Assembly (NCBI RefSeq): GCF_000466965.1
Contig: NZ_BATB01000006.1
Coordinates: forward strand, 56,888-120,887
Length of the DNA stretch: 64,000 bases
Reading direction: 5' to 3'
Source of the DNA: Limimaricola cinnabarinus LL-001
GTDB taxonomy: Bacteria; Pseudomonadota; Alphaproteobacteria; Rhodobacterales; Rhodobacteraceae
A program made the position numbers and the translations under genes. Positions 1 through 8,857 of this stretch are shown piece by piece; the first letter of the stretch is position 1, and each line of letters opens with the position of its first letter. Below the pieces are notes generated by a model. That model was not told the origin of the DNA. It did not search any database and saw nothing but the letters and a program-made list of their open reading frames with translations.

Positions 1-396
1 GAGGGACGGCTCAGACCGCTGGAGCGGCTGGTGCCGCTCGACGAGCCGCCGCCCGCCTTTTCGCCGTTGCGCGACATCGGCTCCGCGCTGCCCTCGGTCT
101 GGCTCTCGGCGCGGCCCTTCACCGCGCGCGCGCAGATGGCCGAGGCGGTGCAGATCGCCGGGCGCGGCCATGTCGTGACGCTGCTGGTGCTGTGGCCCGA
201 TGCGCGCCGCCACCATATCCGGTTCGACCCGCGCGGCGTCTGGGTGCAGTCGGGCGGGCTGTTCGGCCCGTCGCTGCCCGGCGATCCGGCGTTCCGGCGC
301 TGGCGTTTTGCCGAGCGCGCCGCCTTCGAGGAGGCGCGGCAACGTACGCATCGCGACCCCGAGGGGGCGAGAATTGATGAGATGACGCCATCATGA
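1..396 (+). CDS. 3' end of an unrecognised protein (partial)
   Basis: The frame is open from the first base of the window to the TGA at 394-396. This is therefore either the tail of a gene beginning upstream or a 121-residue protein starting at the GTG at 31. I do not recognise the family. The visible part is rich in Arg, Ala and Pro, has no signal peptide or membrane segment, and carries a Trp/Gly-rich centre (VWVQSGGLFGPSLPGD). It runs in the same direction as galU, 103 bp away. That gap contains a repeated CGGTTGTT but no promoter I can defend. No function is proposed. Confidence 0.5.
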   Translation, partial: EGRLRPLERLVPLDEPPPAFSPLRDIGSALPSVWLSARPFTARAQMAEAVQIAGRGHVVTLLVLWPDARRHHIRFDPRGVWVQSGGLFGPSLPGDPAFRRWRFAERAAFEEARQRTHRDPEGARIDEMTPS

Positions 397-499
397 TAGG
401 AACGTCTTGCGGTTGTTCACGGTTGTTGCGAAGCAGATCGCAAAGGTTTTCAAGCGGGCGCCTTCTCCCCGATGCGCCGCGAACAAAGGATTCAGGTAG

Positions 500-1393
500 A
501 TGACGACACGTGTGACCAAGGCCGTATTTCCCGTGGCAGGACTTGGGACGCGGTTCCTACCGGCCACCAAATCCGTTCCCAAGGAAATCATGACGCTCGT
601 CGACAAGCCGTTGATCCAATACGCGATCGACGAGGCGCGCGCCGCCGGTATCGAGGAGTTCATCTTCGTGACCGCGCGCGGCAAGTCGGCGCTCGAGGAT
701 TACTTCGACCATGCGCCCGAACTGGAAACGCGCTTGGCCGAAGACGGCAAGGACCAACTGCTCGACGTGCTCAAGTCGACCTACATGCCGTCGGGTGCCA
801 TCGCCTATATCCGCCAGCATCAGGCGATGGGCCTAGGCCACGCGGTCTGGTGCGCGCGCAACCTGATCGGCGACGAGCCCTTTGCGGTGATCCTGCCCGA
901 TGACGTGATCGCCGCCGAGAAGCCTTGCCTGCAGCAGATGGTCGAAGCACATCGCGAGACCGGTGGCTGCATGGTCGCGGCGATGGAGGTGCCCAATGAG
1001 CGCACCTCTTCTTACGGCGTGCTCGATGTCGAGGCCGGGCAGGGCGACACGATGAAGGTGCGCGGCATGGTCGAGAAGCCCAAGCCCGCCGACGCGCCCT
1101 CGAACCTCGCCGTGATCGGGCGCTACATCCTGTCGCCGCAGGTTATGCAGCATCTCGATTCGGTCGAAAAAGGCGCAGGCGGAGAGATCCAGCTGACCGA
1201 CGCGATCGCCAAGGAGATCGACAGCCCGCGCGGTGTCTTCGGGCACCGCTTCTCGGGCGAGCGCTACGATTGCGGCTCCAAGGCGGGCTTCTTGCAGGCG
1301 ACCGTGGCCTTCGGCCTCGCGCGCGATGAGCTGCGCGACGAGTTCGGCCAGTATCTCCACGAGATGATGGCGATCCGCAACGCCGCGCAATGA
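500..1393 (+). CDS. galU: UTP--glucose-1-phosphate uridylyltransferase
   Basis: Cytosolic enzyme making UDP-glucose from UTP and glucose-1-phosphate, the sugar donor for surface polysaccharides. At 297 residues it has the normal GalU length. The nucleotide-binding signature GLGTRFLPATKSVPKEI sits at residues 14-30, and the sugar-nucleotide contact region MVEKP is present in the middle. The ATG at 500 follows AGGTAG. The stop overlaps the likely ATG of the next glycosyltransferase at 1390. galU leads a run of three glycosyltransferases and a sulfotransferase, so it may supply that pathway as well as general metabolism. Confidence 0.95.
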   Translation: MTTRVTKAVFPVAGLGTRFLPATKSVPKEIMTLVDKPLIQYAIDEARAAGIEEFIFVTARGKSALEDYFDHAPELETRLAEDGKDQLLDVLKSTYMPSGAIAYIRQHQAMGLGHAVWCARNLIGDEPFAVILPDDVIAAEKPCLQQMVEAHRETGGCMVAAMEVPNERTSSYGVLDVEAGQGDTMKVRGMVEKPKPADAPSNLAVIGRYILSPQVMQHLDSVEKGAGGEIQLTDAIAKEIDSPRGVFGHRFSGERYDCGSKAGFLQATVAFGLARDELRDEFGQYLHEMMAIRNAAQ

Positions 1394-1400
1394 CCGGCGC

Positions 1401-2588
1401 TTGGTCCCGCCGACCTCGCTGATCCTCGACCTGACGCGGCTGGCCAGCCGCGCCGGGCGCATGGCCACCGGCGTCGACCGGGTCGAGAGGGCTTGGCTCA
1501 GCGCCTGCCTCGCGGATCCCCGGCCTGTTCTCGGCCTGCTGCGAACGCCTGTGGGTTTCGCGCTGCTCGACCGGGCCGGCATGCAGAGGTTCGCGCGGGC
1601 GTTCGATCATCATGATTGGGGCCGTGCAGGGCCGGTGGCGATGCTGTTCCGGCGGCTCGACCCGGCCCGACGCGCGGCGCAGGGGCGGGTGCGCGCGCTC
1701 GCCGTGGCACGCGTTTCGCGGCGCGGTCTGACGGGGATGCTGCGCCGATGGCTGCCGCCGGGGGCCGTCTATCTCAACACCGGCCACGCCAATCTCGACA
1801 ACCGGGTGATGCGCGCTTTGCACGGCGCGGGGGCGCGCGTCGTCGTGCTGGTCCATGACACGATCCCGCTCGATCTGCCGCAGGCGGCGGGACCGGGCAG
1901 CGTCGCGCGCTTTGGGCGGCGGCTCGATGTGGTGGCGCGCCACGCCGACCGGGTCGTGGCCACCGCGCGGGTGACCGCCTCGCGGATCGAGGCGCGGCTG
2001 GCCGAACGGGGGCGGGTGCCGCCGATGGTGGTGGCGCCGCTCGGGGTCGCTCCGGCCCGACCCGATCCTGCCGCGCTGCCGCCCGATATCGACCTCGTCC
2101 GCCCCTACATGGTGGTGCTGGGCACCATCGAGCCGCGCAAGAATCACGCGCTGCTGCTCGATGTCTGGGAGCGGCTGGGCGATGACGCGCCGCGCCTCTT
2201 CATCTGCGGTGCGCGCGGCTGGAACAATGCGGAGGTCTTTGCGCGGCTCGACCGGGGCGTGCCGGGGGTGTCCGAGATGCCGGGCCTCTCGGACGGGGCG
2301 GTCGCGGCGTTGCTGGGCGGCGCGCGGGCGCTGTTGTTTCCCTCGCTGGCCGAGGGCTACGGCCTGCCGCCGCTCGAAGCGCAGGCCTTGGGATGCCGCG
2401 TGATCTGTGGCGATCTTGCCATCTGCCGCGAATTGCTGGGCGACGCCGCCGTTTACTGCGACCCGGCCGACCGCTACCAGTGGGAGCAGGCGATCCGGGC
2501 GCATGCCGCGCCGCCCCGCCTGCCGCCACCGCGCGTCCTGTCGCCAAGCTGGGCGGCACATGTGGAGCGCGCGCTCGGGGGGCTTTGA
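1401..2588 (+). CDS. GT4-type glycosyltransferase
   Basis: Retaining GT-B fold glycosyltransferase of the GT4 (RfaB/WbaZ-like) type, 395 residues from TTG 1401. The GT4 hallmarks are in the C-terminal half: the phosphate-loop region GTIEPRKNH at residues 241-249 and the E-x7-E segment SLAEGYGLPPLEA at 315-327. Donor and acceptor are unknown. The N-terminus begins with SLILDLTRL and GVDRVERAW, as in capsule or exopolysaccharide mannosyltransferases. The TTG start is suspicious. An ATG at 1390 overlaps the galU stop as ATGA and enters this frame if one T is missing from the TT at 1401-1402, giving MTGALVPPTSLIL. Translational coupling to galU would then be natural. Confidence 0.85.
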   Translation: MVPPTSLILDLTRLASRAGRMATGVDRVERAWLSACLADPRPVLGLLRTPVGFALLDRAGMQRFARAFDHHDWGRAGPVAMLFRRLDPARRAAQGRVRALAVARVSRRGLTGMLRRWLPPGAVYLNTGHANLDNRVMRALHGAGARVVVLVHDTIPLDLPQAAGPGSVARFGRRLDVVARHADRVVATARVTASRIEARLAERGRVPPMVVAPLGVAPARPDPAALPPDIDLVRPYMVVLGTIEPRKNHALLLDVWERLGDDAPRLFICGARGWNNAEVFARLDRGVPGVSEMPGLSDGAVAALLGGARALLFPSLAEGYGLPPLEAQALGCRVICGDLAICRELLGDAAVYCDPADRYQWEQAIRAHAAPPRLPPPRVLSPSWAAHVERALGGL

Positions 2589-2616
2589 TCGGCCACCGGG
2601 CCGGGGAGACGGACGC

Positions 2617-3627
2617 TTGAAGGCCTGGCAGACCTACCGGCTGAGATTGCAGCGCAAGAGATGGCGCCTTCGGGCGCTGCGCAAGCGGCGCGAGTTGTCT
2701 TGTGTCGTCGATCGAAGCACGCAGATCCGCCCCTCGGACATCCTCGTCTTCACCACGCTGCGCAACGAGGCCGCCCGGCTGCCGCATTTCCTCGACCATT
2801 ACCGGGGCATGGGCGTTTCGCATTTCTTCATGGTCGACAACGGCAGCGATGACGGCGGCGCGGCGTTTCTGGCCGAACAGCCCGACGTGTCTCTGTGGCG
2901 CAGCGACGCGAGCTACAAGCGCGCCCGATTCGGGGTCGATTGGCTCAACTGGCTGATGCGCCGCCACGGCCACGGCCACTGGTGTCTGACCGTCGATCCC
3001 GATGAGCTGCTGATCTATCCCTTCTGCGACACGCGGCCGCTCGCGGCGCTGACCGACTGGCTCGACGCTTCCTCGATCCGCAGCTTCGGAGCGATGCTGC
3101 TCGATCTCTACCCCAAGGGGCCGATCGGCGCACAGCCCTTCGCGGCGGGCGACGACCCGCTCGAGATCGCCTGCTGGTTCGATCCGGGCAATTACAGCAT
3201 CTCGCGCAACGCGCTCTACGGCAATTTGTGGATTCAGGGCGGGCCGCGCGCACGGATGTTCTTTGCCGACATGCCCGAGCGCGCGCCCGCGCTCAACAAG
3301 ATCCCGCTGGTGAAATGGGACCGCCGCTACGCCTATGTCAGCTCGACCCACATGCTGCTGCCGCGCGGGCTCAACCTCGTCTATGACGAGTGGGGCGGCG
3401 AGAAGACCTGCGGCATGCTGCTCCATACCAAGTTCCTCGACGGCTTTGGCGACAAGGCCCGCGAGGAGCTGCAACGGGGTCAACATTACGCCGCAAGCGC
3501 CGAGTACAAGGCCTATGCCGCCGGTCTGGAGGCGGACCCTGAACTGTGGTGCCGATGGAGCGAAAGATACATCAACTGGCGGCAACTCGAGGTGCTGGGC
3601 CTGATGTCGCGAGGCAACTGGGCGTGA
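2617..3627 (+). CDS. GT2/GT92-like glycosyltransferase (Glyco_tranf_2_4 type)
   Basis: Inverting GT-A fold glycosyltransferase of the Glyco_tranf_2_4 type, 336 residues from TTG 2617, which has GGGGAGA upstream. The frame is open further upstream but overlaps the previous gene. The first 30 residues are strongly basic (RLRLQRKRWRLRALRKRR), suggesting membrane-surface or nucleic-acid-free electrostatic attachment. The fold signatures are LRNEAARLPHFLDHYR near 48-63, VDNGSDDGG near 73-81 and the metal-binding TVDPDELLIYP near 125-135. Its stop overlaps the next GTG as GTGA, so the two are probably translated together. Acceptor and donor are unknown. Confidence 0.85.
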   Translation: MKAWQTYRLRLQRKRWRLRALRKRRELSCVVDRSTQIRPSDILVFTTLRNEAARLPHFLDHYRGMGVSHFFMVDNGSDDGGAAFLAEQPDVSLWRSDASYKRARFGVDWLNWLMRRHGHGHWCLTVDPDELLIYPFCDTRPLAALTDWLDASSIRSFGAMLLDLYPKGPIGAQPFAAGDDPLEIACWFDPGNYSISRNALYGNLWIQGGPRARMFFADMPERAPALNKIPLVKWDRRYAYVSSTHMLLPRGLNLVYDEWGGEKTCGMLLHTKFLDGFGDKAREELQRGQHYAASAEYKAYAAGLEADPELWCRWSERYINWRQLEVLGLMSRGNWA

Positions 3628-5330
3628 GCCTCGGCGTCGTGATCCTCGTGCACAACGCGCTGGGCCGCGCGGAGGAGGTGATCCGGCACTGGGCGCTGTC
3701 AGGCTGCCCGGTGGTGGTGCATGTCGACAGCGCCATGCGCCGGTCGCGGTTCGAGCGGTTTCGGGCGGGTTTCGACGACATCTCCGACCGGGTGCTGTTT
3801 TGCGACCGGCACCGCTGCGAATGGGGCGGCTGGGGCATGGTGGCGGCGACGCAGTCGGGCGCGCGGCTGATGCTCGACAGCTTCGCCTCGGTCGAGCATG
3901 TCTATCTCGCTTCCGGCTCCTGCGTGCCACTGCGCCCGGTGGCCGAACTTACCGCCTATCTCGCCGCGCGCCGCGACACCGACTTCATCGAGAGCGCCTG
4001 TGTCGCCGACGTGCCATGGACCGTGGGCGGCCTCTCGGAGGAGCGGTTCACCCTGCGCTTTCCGTTTTCGTGGAAGCGGCAGCGCTGGGCCTTCGACCGC
4101 TACGTGGCGCTGCAGCGGCGTCTGGCGGTGCGGCGGCGCCTGCCGGAGGGGCTGGTGCCGCATATGGGATCGCAATGGTGGTGCCTGACGCGCGCGACGC
4201 TGGAGGCGATCCTGTCGGACCCGCAGCGCCCGGCGCTCGACCTCTACTTCGCCCGGGTCTGGATCCCCGACGAAAGCTATTTCCAAAGCCTCGCGCGCCG
4301 CTGGTCCACGCGGATCGAAAGCCGGTCGCTGACCATGGCCAAGTTCGATTTTCAGGGCAAGCCGCACCTGTTCTACGACGATCACCTGCCGCTGCTGCGC
4401 CGTTCGGAGTGCTTCGTCGCGCGCAAGATCTGGCCCCGGGCGCAGGCGATCTATGACGAGATGGCGGCGGGCGGGCATCCGGCGGGCATGGCCGAACCCG
4501 CGCCTGCGCGGATCGACCGGGTCTTTGCCCAAGCGACGGAGCGGCGGGTGCATGGCCGTGCCGGTCTCTACATGCAAAGCCGCTTGCCCAACGAGGGGTG
4601 GGAGAATGGCTTTACCGCTGCGCCCTACGGCGTGCTGCAGGGCTTTGCCGAGCTGTTCGAGGGCTTCGAGGGCTGGTTCGCCCGCGCGAGCGGCGCCACC
4701 GTGCATGGTCATCTCTTTGCCCCCGAGGTCGTGGCCTTCGAAGGCGGCGGCGCGCCGTGGCGCGGGGTGCTGTCCGACAGCGCGGCGCTGCGCGATCACG
4801 ACGCACGGCGGTTTCTCACCAACCTGATCTGGAACGGGCGCGGCGCGCGTCAGGTGTTCCAGTTCGGCCCGCGCGACAGCCAGCATGTGAGTTGGGACAT
4901 CGCCAAGGATCCCAATGCGCGGATCGGCGTCATCTCCGGAGCCTGGACGGTGCCGCTGTTTCGCTCCGGGCGGCCCGTGGCCGAGCTGCGCGACACAGCG
5001 GCGCGGCTGCAGAAGACCGAGGCCGACCATCTGGGCGCGCTGCGCTCACCCTATGCCAAGGCGCGGATCAGGATCTGGACGCTGGCCGAGCTTCTGGAGG
5101 CCCCCGCCGAGGCGCTGGCGCAGATGCTCGCCGATATCGCGCCGCACCACATCGGCGCGCTGCCCGACCCGCCGCCGATGCTGCCGCTCGACGGGTTCGG
5201 CGGGTTCCTGCAGGAGATGCGCAACTTGGGCATGCATCCCTACCTGACCGGCGACATCCCCGCCGGGCCCGCGCCCCGTCCCCGTCGTTCCGCCCCCAAG
5301 CCCTATCTGGTGAGCCGCCCCAATGCCTGA
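3624..5330 (+). CDS. GT14 (core-2 branch type) glycosyltransferase with long C-terminal domain
   Basis: 568 residues from GTG 3624, which overlaps the stop of the previous gene by four bases. The first 300 residues match the Branch/GT14 family (beta-1,6-N-acetylglucosaminyl- or xylosyltransferase type): an ILVHNALGRAEEVIRHW strand, the acidic VVHVDSA, the YLASGSCVPLRP segment near 94-104, FIESA, and GSQWWCLTR near 188. The last ~260 residues form a separate domain of unknown function, DUF5928-like in layout, with no transmembrane segment. The donor cannot be predicted. The 3' end overlaps the sulfotransferase by 8 bp. Position between glycosyltransferases and a sulfotransferase suggests it builds or branches a surface glycan. 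Confidence 0.85.
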   Translation: MSLGVVILVHNALGRAEEVIRHWALSGCPVVVHVDSAMRRSRFERFRAGFDDISDRVLFCDRHRCEWGGWGMVAATQSGARLMLDSFASVEHVYLASGSCVPLRPVAELTAYLAARRDTDFIESACVADVPWTVGGLSEERFTLRFPFSWKRQRWAFDRYVALQRRLAVRRRLPEGLVPHMGSQWWCLTRATLEAILSDPQRPALDLYFARVWIPDESYFQSLARRWSTRIESRSLTMAKFDFQGKPHLFYDDHLPLLRRSECFVARKIWPRAQAIYDEMAAGGHPAGMAEPAPARIDRVFAQATERRVHGRAGLYMQSRLPNEGWENGFTAAPYGVLQGFAELFEGFEGWFARASGATVHGHLFAPEVVAFEGGGAPWRGVLSDSAALRDHDARRFLTNLIWNGRGARQVFQFGPRDSQHVSWDIAKDPNARIGVISGAWTVPLFRSGRPVAELRDTAARLQKTEADHLGALRSPYAKARIRIWTLAELLEAPAEALAQMLADIAPHHIGALPDPPPMLPLDGFGGFLQEMRNLGMHPYLTGDIPAGPAPRPRRSAPKPYLVSRPNA

Positions 5331-6743
5331 CTTCGACAGCTTCGTGGTGCTCGCCGAGATGCGCACCGGTTCGAACTTCCTCGAAAGCAATCTCAACGCG
5401 CTCGACGGCGTGACCTGCCACGGCGAGGCCTTCAACCCGCATTTCATCGGATCGCCCAAGGACGCGCCGATCCTCGGGGTGGACCGGGCCGTGCGCGACG
5501 CGGCGCCGCTCGACCTGCTGGCCCGGTTGCGCGCGGCGCCGGGGCTGCACGGGTTTCGCTACTTCAGCGATCACGACCCGCGCCTCTTCGCACCGCTGAT
5601 GGAGGCGCCGCGCATCGCCAAGATCGTGCTGACCCGCAACCCGGCCGAATCCTACGTTTCGCACCGCATCGCGGCGGCGACGGGGCAGTGGAAGCTCACC
5701 GATGCGCGCCATGCTCGGGCCGAGCGCGTGCCTTCGACGCCACCGGCTTCGAGCGGCATCTGGAGCGCCTGCGGCAGGCGCAGCTACGTATCATGGGCGC
5801 GTTGCAGCGCGGTGGGCAGAGCGCCTTCTATATCGATTACGACGACCTTCAGGATCTGGCCGTGCTCAACGGTCTGGCCGCTTGGCTAGGCGTGCCGGCG
5901 CGGCTGGAGGGGCTTGATCGCAGCCTCAAGAAGCAGAACCCCGAAAGCCTCGCCGAGAAGGTGGAGAATTTCGACGAGATGCGGGCGGCGCTGGCGCGGA
6001 TCGACCGGTTCGATCTGGGTCGCACCCCCAATTTCGAGCCGCGGCGCGGCCCGATGGTGCCCAGCTACATCGCGCCCGCGCAGAGCGGCCTGTTGTGCCT
6101 GCCGCTCAAATCCGGGCCGGAGGCGGCGCTGCGCGGCTGGCTCGAGGCGCTCGATGGCGCGCCGCTGCGCCAGGACTTCACGCAAAAGACGCTGCGCACG
6201 TGGCAGGGCGCGCATCCCGGTCACCGCAGCTTCGCGGTGCTGCGCCACCCAGTGGCGCGGCTGCACGCCGCCTTTTGCGACCGGATCCTCGACCGGGGGG
6301 CGGGCGGTTTCCACGAGATCCGCGAGACGCTGCGCCGCCGCTACGACCTGCCGATCGCGTCCGAGGCGGCGGGCCCCGACCCCGATCCCGCGCATCACCG
6401 CGCCGCCTTCGCCGCCTTCGTCGGTTTCGTGAAGGCCAATCTGGCCGGGCAGACCGCGGTCCGGGTCGATGCGGCCTGGGCCAGCCAGAGGATGCTGTTG
6501 CAGGGGATCGCCGAGTTCGAATGCCCCGACGCGATCTTGCGCGAAGACGAGCTTGCGCAGGCGCTACCAAGGCTGGCCGCGCATGCGGGGCGCGAGGCGC
6601 CGCCATGGACGAATGCGAGCGACCCGCACGAGGACGCCCTCGTCGCGATCTATGACGCGGATATCGAAGCGGCGGTGCGGGCGGTCCATGCGCGCGATTA
6701 CGCGCGGTTCGGATTTGCGGATTGGCGGCCGCTGCGCAGCTGA
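5323..6743 (+). CDS. sulfotransferase family protein, NodH-like (frameshifted near 5700-5732)
   Basis: Predicted PAPS-dependent sulfotransferase of about 473 residues, read in two frames. The N-terminal part shows the 5'-phosphosulfate loop AEMRTGSNFLESNL and the 3'-phosphate motif KIVLTRNPAESYVSH. The frame breaks just after QWKLTDARHAR and resumes one frame earlier at RAFDATGFERHL, so one missing base between 5700 and 5732 explains it; an extra G in GGG 5717-5719 would restore the frame. The C-terminal half repeats a weaker version of the layout (LPLKSGPEAALRGWL, then FAVLRHPVARLHAAFC), as if the domain were duplicated. The ATG at 5323 lies inside the end of the GT14 gene. The acceptor is probably the glycan made by this cluster (inference). 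Confidence 0.8.
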
Positions 6744-6777
6744 GCCGGGCTATCGGGCAGGAGTGGCGTCCGAGGCG

Positions 6778-7242
6778 TCAAGCGGCCTGAATCGCGGGGC
6801 CTTCGGTCAGGATCGCATGCAGCGTGCCAGCCTCGGCGTTGGAGCGCAGCTTCTGGCAGGTGGCGGTGTCGCGCAATGTGCGCGACACCAACGCCAAGGC
6901 CTTGAGATGCTCGACGCCGCTGCCATCGGGGGCAAGCAGGCAGAACACGAGATCCACGGGCTGACGGTCGATCGAATCGAATTCGAGCGGCTTGTCGAGG
7001 CGGATGAACAGGCCTTGCACCCGGTCGAGACCGCCGAGTCGCGCATGCGGCAGCGCCACGCCATGGCCGACGCCGGTGGGGCCGAGACCCTCGCGTTCGA
7101 GCAGCGCCTCGACCACGCGCGCGGGCGTCAGATCATAGCAGGTCTCCGCGAGATCCCCGAGGTCCTGAAACAGCCGTTTCTTGGAGCTGGTCGAAGCCAG
7201 CATCTTGACGCCGTCCACCGGAAGGATCTCGGAAATCTGCAT
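6778..7242 (-). CDS. ptsN: PTS IIA-like nitrogen regulatory protein
   Basis: EIIA-Ntr of the nitrogen phosphotransferase system, 154 residues, a cytosolic phosphorylatable regulator linked to nitrogen and potassium control. The phosphoacceptor histidine is H66 in VGHGVALPHARLGG, with the expected PTS_EIIA type-2 fold around it (LLEREGLGPTGVG before; LVFCLLAPDGSGVEHLKALA after). It follows hpf by 53 bp on the minus strand, the usual hpf-ptsN pairing, and is probably cotranscribed with it. Its 3' end converges on the sulfotransferase with 34 bp between and no clear terminator. Confidence 0.95.
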   Translation of the reverse strand: MQISEILPVDGVKMLASTSSKKRLFQDLGDLAETCYDLTPARVVEALLEREGLGPTGVGHGVALPHARLGGLDRVQGLFIRLDKPLEFDSIDRQPVDLVFCLLAPDGSGVEHLKALALVSRTLRDTATCQKLRSNAEAGTLHAILTEGPAIQAA

Positions 7243-7295
7243 ATGGAGTCCCCTGTCTGCGAGGCGGGCTCGGAGAGCCAGGATCTGGCGCCCTC

Positions 7296-7871
7296 CTAGC
7301 CGATGTTACGCGGGTCGATCCACCCGAAATTGCCATCGTCGCGCTTGTAGACGACGTTGATCCCGCTGTGCTTCTCGTTGCGGAACACCAGCACGGGGGA
7401 ATCCGTCAGTTCGAGTTGCATCACGGCTTCACCGACCGAGAGTTCGGGAATCTTCGATTCCATCTCGGCGACGATCATCGGGGCGAGGCTGTCCTGCTCG
7501 GTTTCGTCACTGTCTCCTGACGCGGCGAGGATATAGGAGCCCGCGAGGGATTGTTCAACCGGGTTTGCGCGGGCCTTGTGATGGTCCTTCAGCCGACGCT
7601 TGTAGCGGCGCAGCTGTTTGTCCATCTTCTCGCAGCAGGCGTCGAAGGCGGCATAGATCTCGTTGGCGCGGCCCGAGGCCTGCGCGGTGAGGCCGGTCGA
7701 CAGATGCACCACGGCTTCGCAGACATGTTCATGGCCCGAACGCGAGAACACGACATTGGCGTCGGTCGGACGACCGGCGTATTTGCCCAGCGTCACGCCA
7801 AGCTCGGTCTGCACATGGGTCTGCAGCGCCTCGCCGATCTCGATCTGTTTGCCGGTGATCTGGTAGCGCAT
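7296..7871 (-). CDS. hpf: ribosome hibernation promoting factor, long form
   Basis: Ribosome-associated factor that inactivates and dimerises 70S ribosomes in stationary phase. At 191 residues it is the long form: an N-terminal S30AE domain (MRYQITGKQIEIGEALQTHV to about residue 100), a linker, and a C-terminal dimerisation domain (MIVAEMESKIPELSVGEAV, ending FGWIDPRN). Two ATGs lie close together, at 7877 and 7871. GGAG abuts the first, leaving proper spacing only to 7871, which I chose. ptsN follows. A sigma-70 type promoter is proposed at 8048-8076, so hpf may be uncoupled from the lpt genes upstream. Confidence 0.93.
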   Translation of the reverse strand: MRYQITGKQIEIGEALQTHVQTELGVTLGKYAGRPTDANVVFSRSGHEHVCEAVVHLSTGLTAQASGRANEIYAAFDACCEKMDKQLRRYKRRLKDHHKARANPVEQSLAGSYILAASGDSDETEQDSLAPMIVAEMESKIPELSVGEAVMQLELTDSPVLVFRNEKHSGINVVYKRDDGNFGWIDPRNIG

Positions 7872-8047
7872 GGACATCTCCTTCAGGGGCGCGGCTCGGC
7901 CCTGCGCGCGCGAGGCGGGCAAGGGGTCCGGGCCGGCAGGGGGTGGGGATGGGCAGCGGCCCCGCCCTCCAAGTGTCGTCCGGCCCGTCGCGTCGGAGCC
8001 GTCCGTACCTGTGGACAAGAGTGGTCGGTCTGCGTCATCGAGTCCCA

Positions 8048-8076
8048 TCTCGCCCGATCGCGGCCCCGCTTGTCAA
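8048..8076 (-). promoter_or_regulatory. putative hpf promoter
   Basis: On the minus strand a perfect TTGACA (8076-8071) is followed after 17 bp by GCGAGA (8053-8048). The -35 box is ideal but the -10 is poor. It lies in the 224 bp gap between lptB and hpf, in the right direction, with a 5' leader of about 170 nt. The rest of the gap holds no gene I recognise. Confidence 0.4.
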
Positions 8077-8095
8077 CGCCGCCGTTGCGCCGCAT

Positions 8096-8857
8096 TCAAC
8101 TGATCCGGAAGCCCTGACCAAGATAGACGCGGCGCACGTTCTCGTCGCGGACCACCTCGTCGGTGGTGCCGGACATCAGCACGCGGCCGTCATGCAGTAT
8201 ATAGGCGCGATCAACGATTCCGAGAGTCTCGCGCACGTTGTGATCGGTGATCAGCACGCCCAATCCGCGGGTCTTGAGTGCGGCCACGAGATCGCGAATG
8301 TCGCCCACCGCGATCGGATCGACGCCGGCGAAGGGCTCGTCGAGCAGCACGTAGCGCGGATTCGCGGCGAGGCAGCGCGCGATCTCGACCCGGCGGCGTT
8401 CGCCCCCAGACAGCGCCAGCGCCGGCGCGCGACGCAAGTGTCCGATCGAGAAGTCCGACAGCAGTTCCTCGAGCCGTTCGCGCCGCGAGGTGCGGTCGGG
8501 CTCGGCGATCTCGAGCACGGCGAGGATATTGTCCTCGACGTTGAGGCCGCGAAACACCGACATCTCCTGTGGCAGGTACCCGATGCCCAGACGTGCCCGG
8601 CGATACATCGGCAGAAGCGTCGCGTCGCGCCCGTCGATCGTCACCTGCCCGCCTTCGGGACTCACCAGACCGGCGATGGAATAGAAGCAGGTGGTCTTGC
8701 CCGAGCCGTTGGGCCCCAGAAGCGCCACCACCTCGCCGCGGTCGAGATGCAGCGACACGTCGCGGATCACCGGGCGCTTGCGGTAGCTCTTGCGCAGGCC
8801 GGTGACCCGCAGGCCCCCCGATCCGGGCGTCAGGTCGAGGGCGGGGCGGTCGCTCAT
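8096..8857 (-). CDS. lptB: LPS export ABC transporter ATP-binding protein
   Basis: Cytosolic ATPase that powers LptB2FGC extraction of lipopolysaccharide from the inner membrane. 253 residues, with Walker A GPNGSGKTT at 48-56, signature LSGGE at 149-153 and Walker B YVLLDEP at 169-175. The YLPQEMSVFRGL segment is typical of LptB. An N-terminal extension of about 17 residues precedes the usual start. The ATG overlaps the lptA stop by four bases, so lptC, lptA and lptB are translationally coupled. Many proteobacteria have rpoN next; here hpf follows directly. Confidence 0.96.
   Translation of the reverse strand: MSDRPALDLTPGSGGLRVTGLRKSYRKRPVIRDVSLHLDRGEVVALLGPNGSGKTTCFYSIAGLVSPEGGQVTIDGRDATLLPMYRRARLGIGYLPQEMSVFRGLNVEDNILAVLEIAEPDRTSRRERLEELLSDFSIGHLRRAPALALSGGERRRVEIARCLAANPRYVLLDEPFAGVDPIAVGDIRDLVAALKTRGLGVLITDHNVRETLGIVDRAYILHDGRVLMSGTTDEVVRDENVRRVYLGQGFRIS

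Noticed and set aside
2200..3930. 576-codon minus-strand frame over the glycosyltransferases
   Set aside because: Arg/Pro/Ser-rich shadow with no ribosome binding site or domain.
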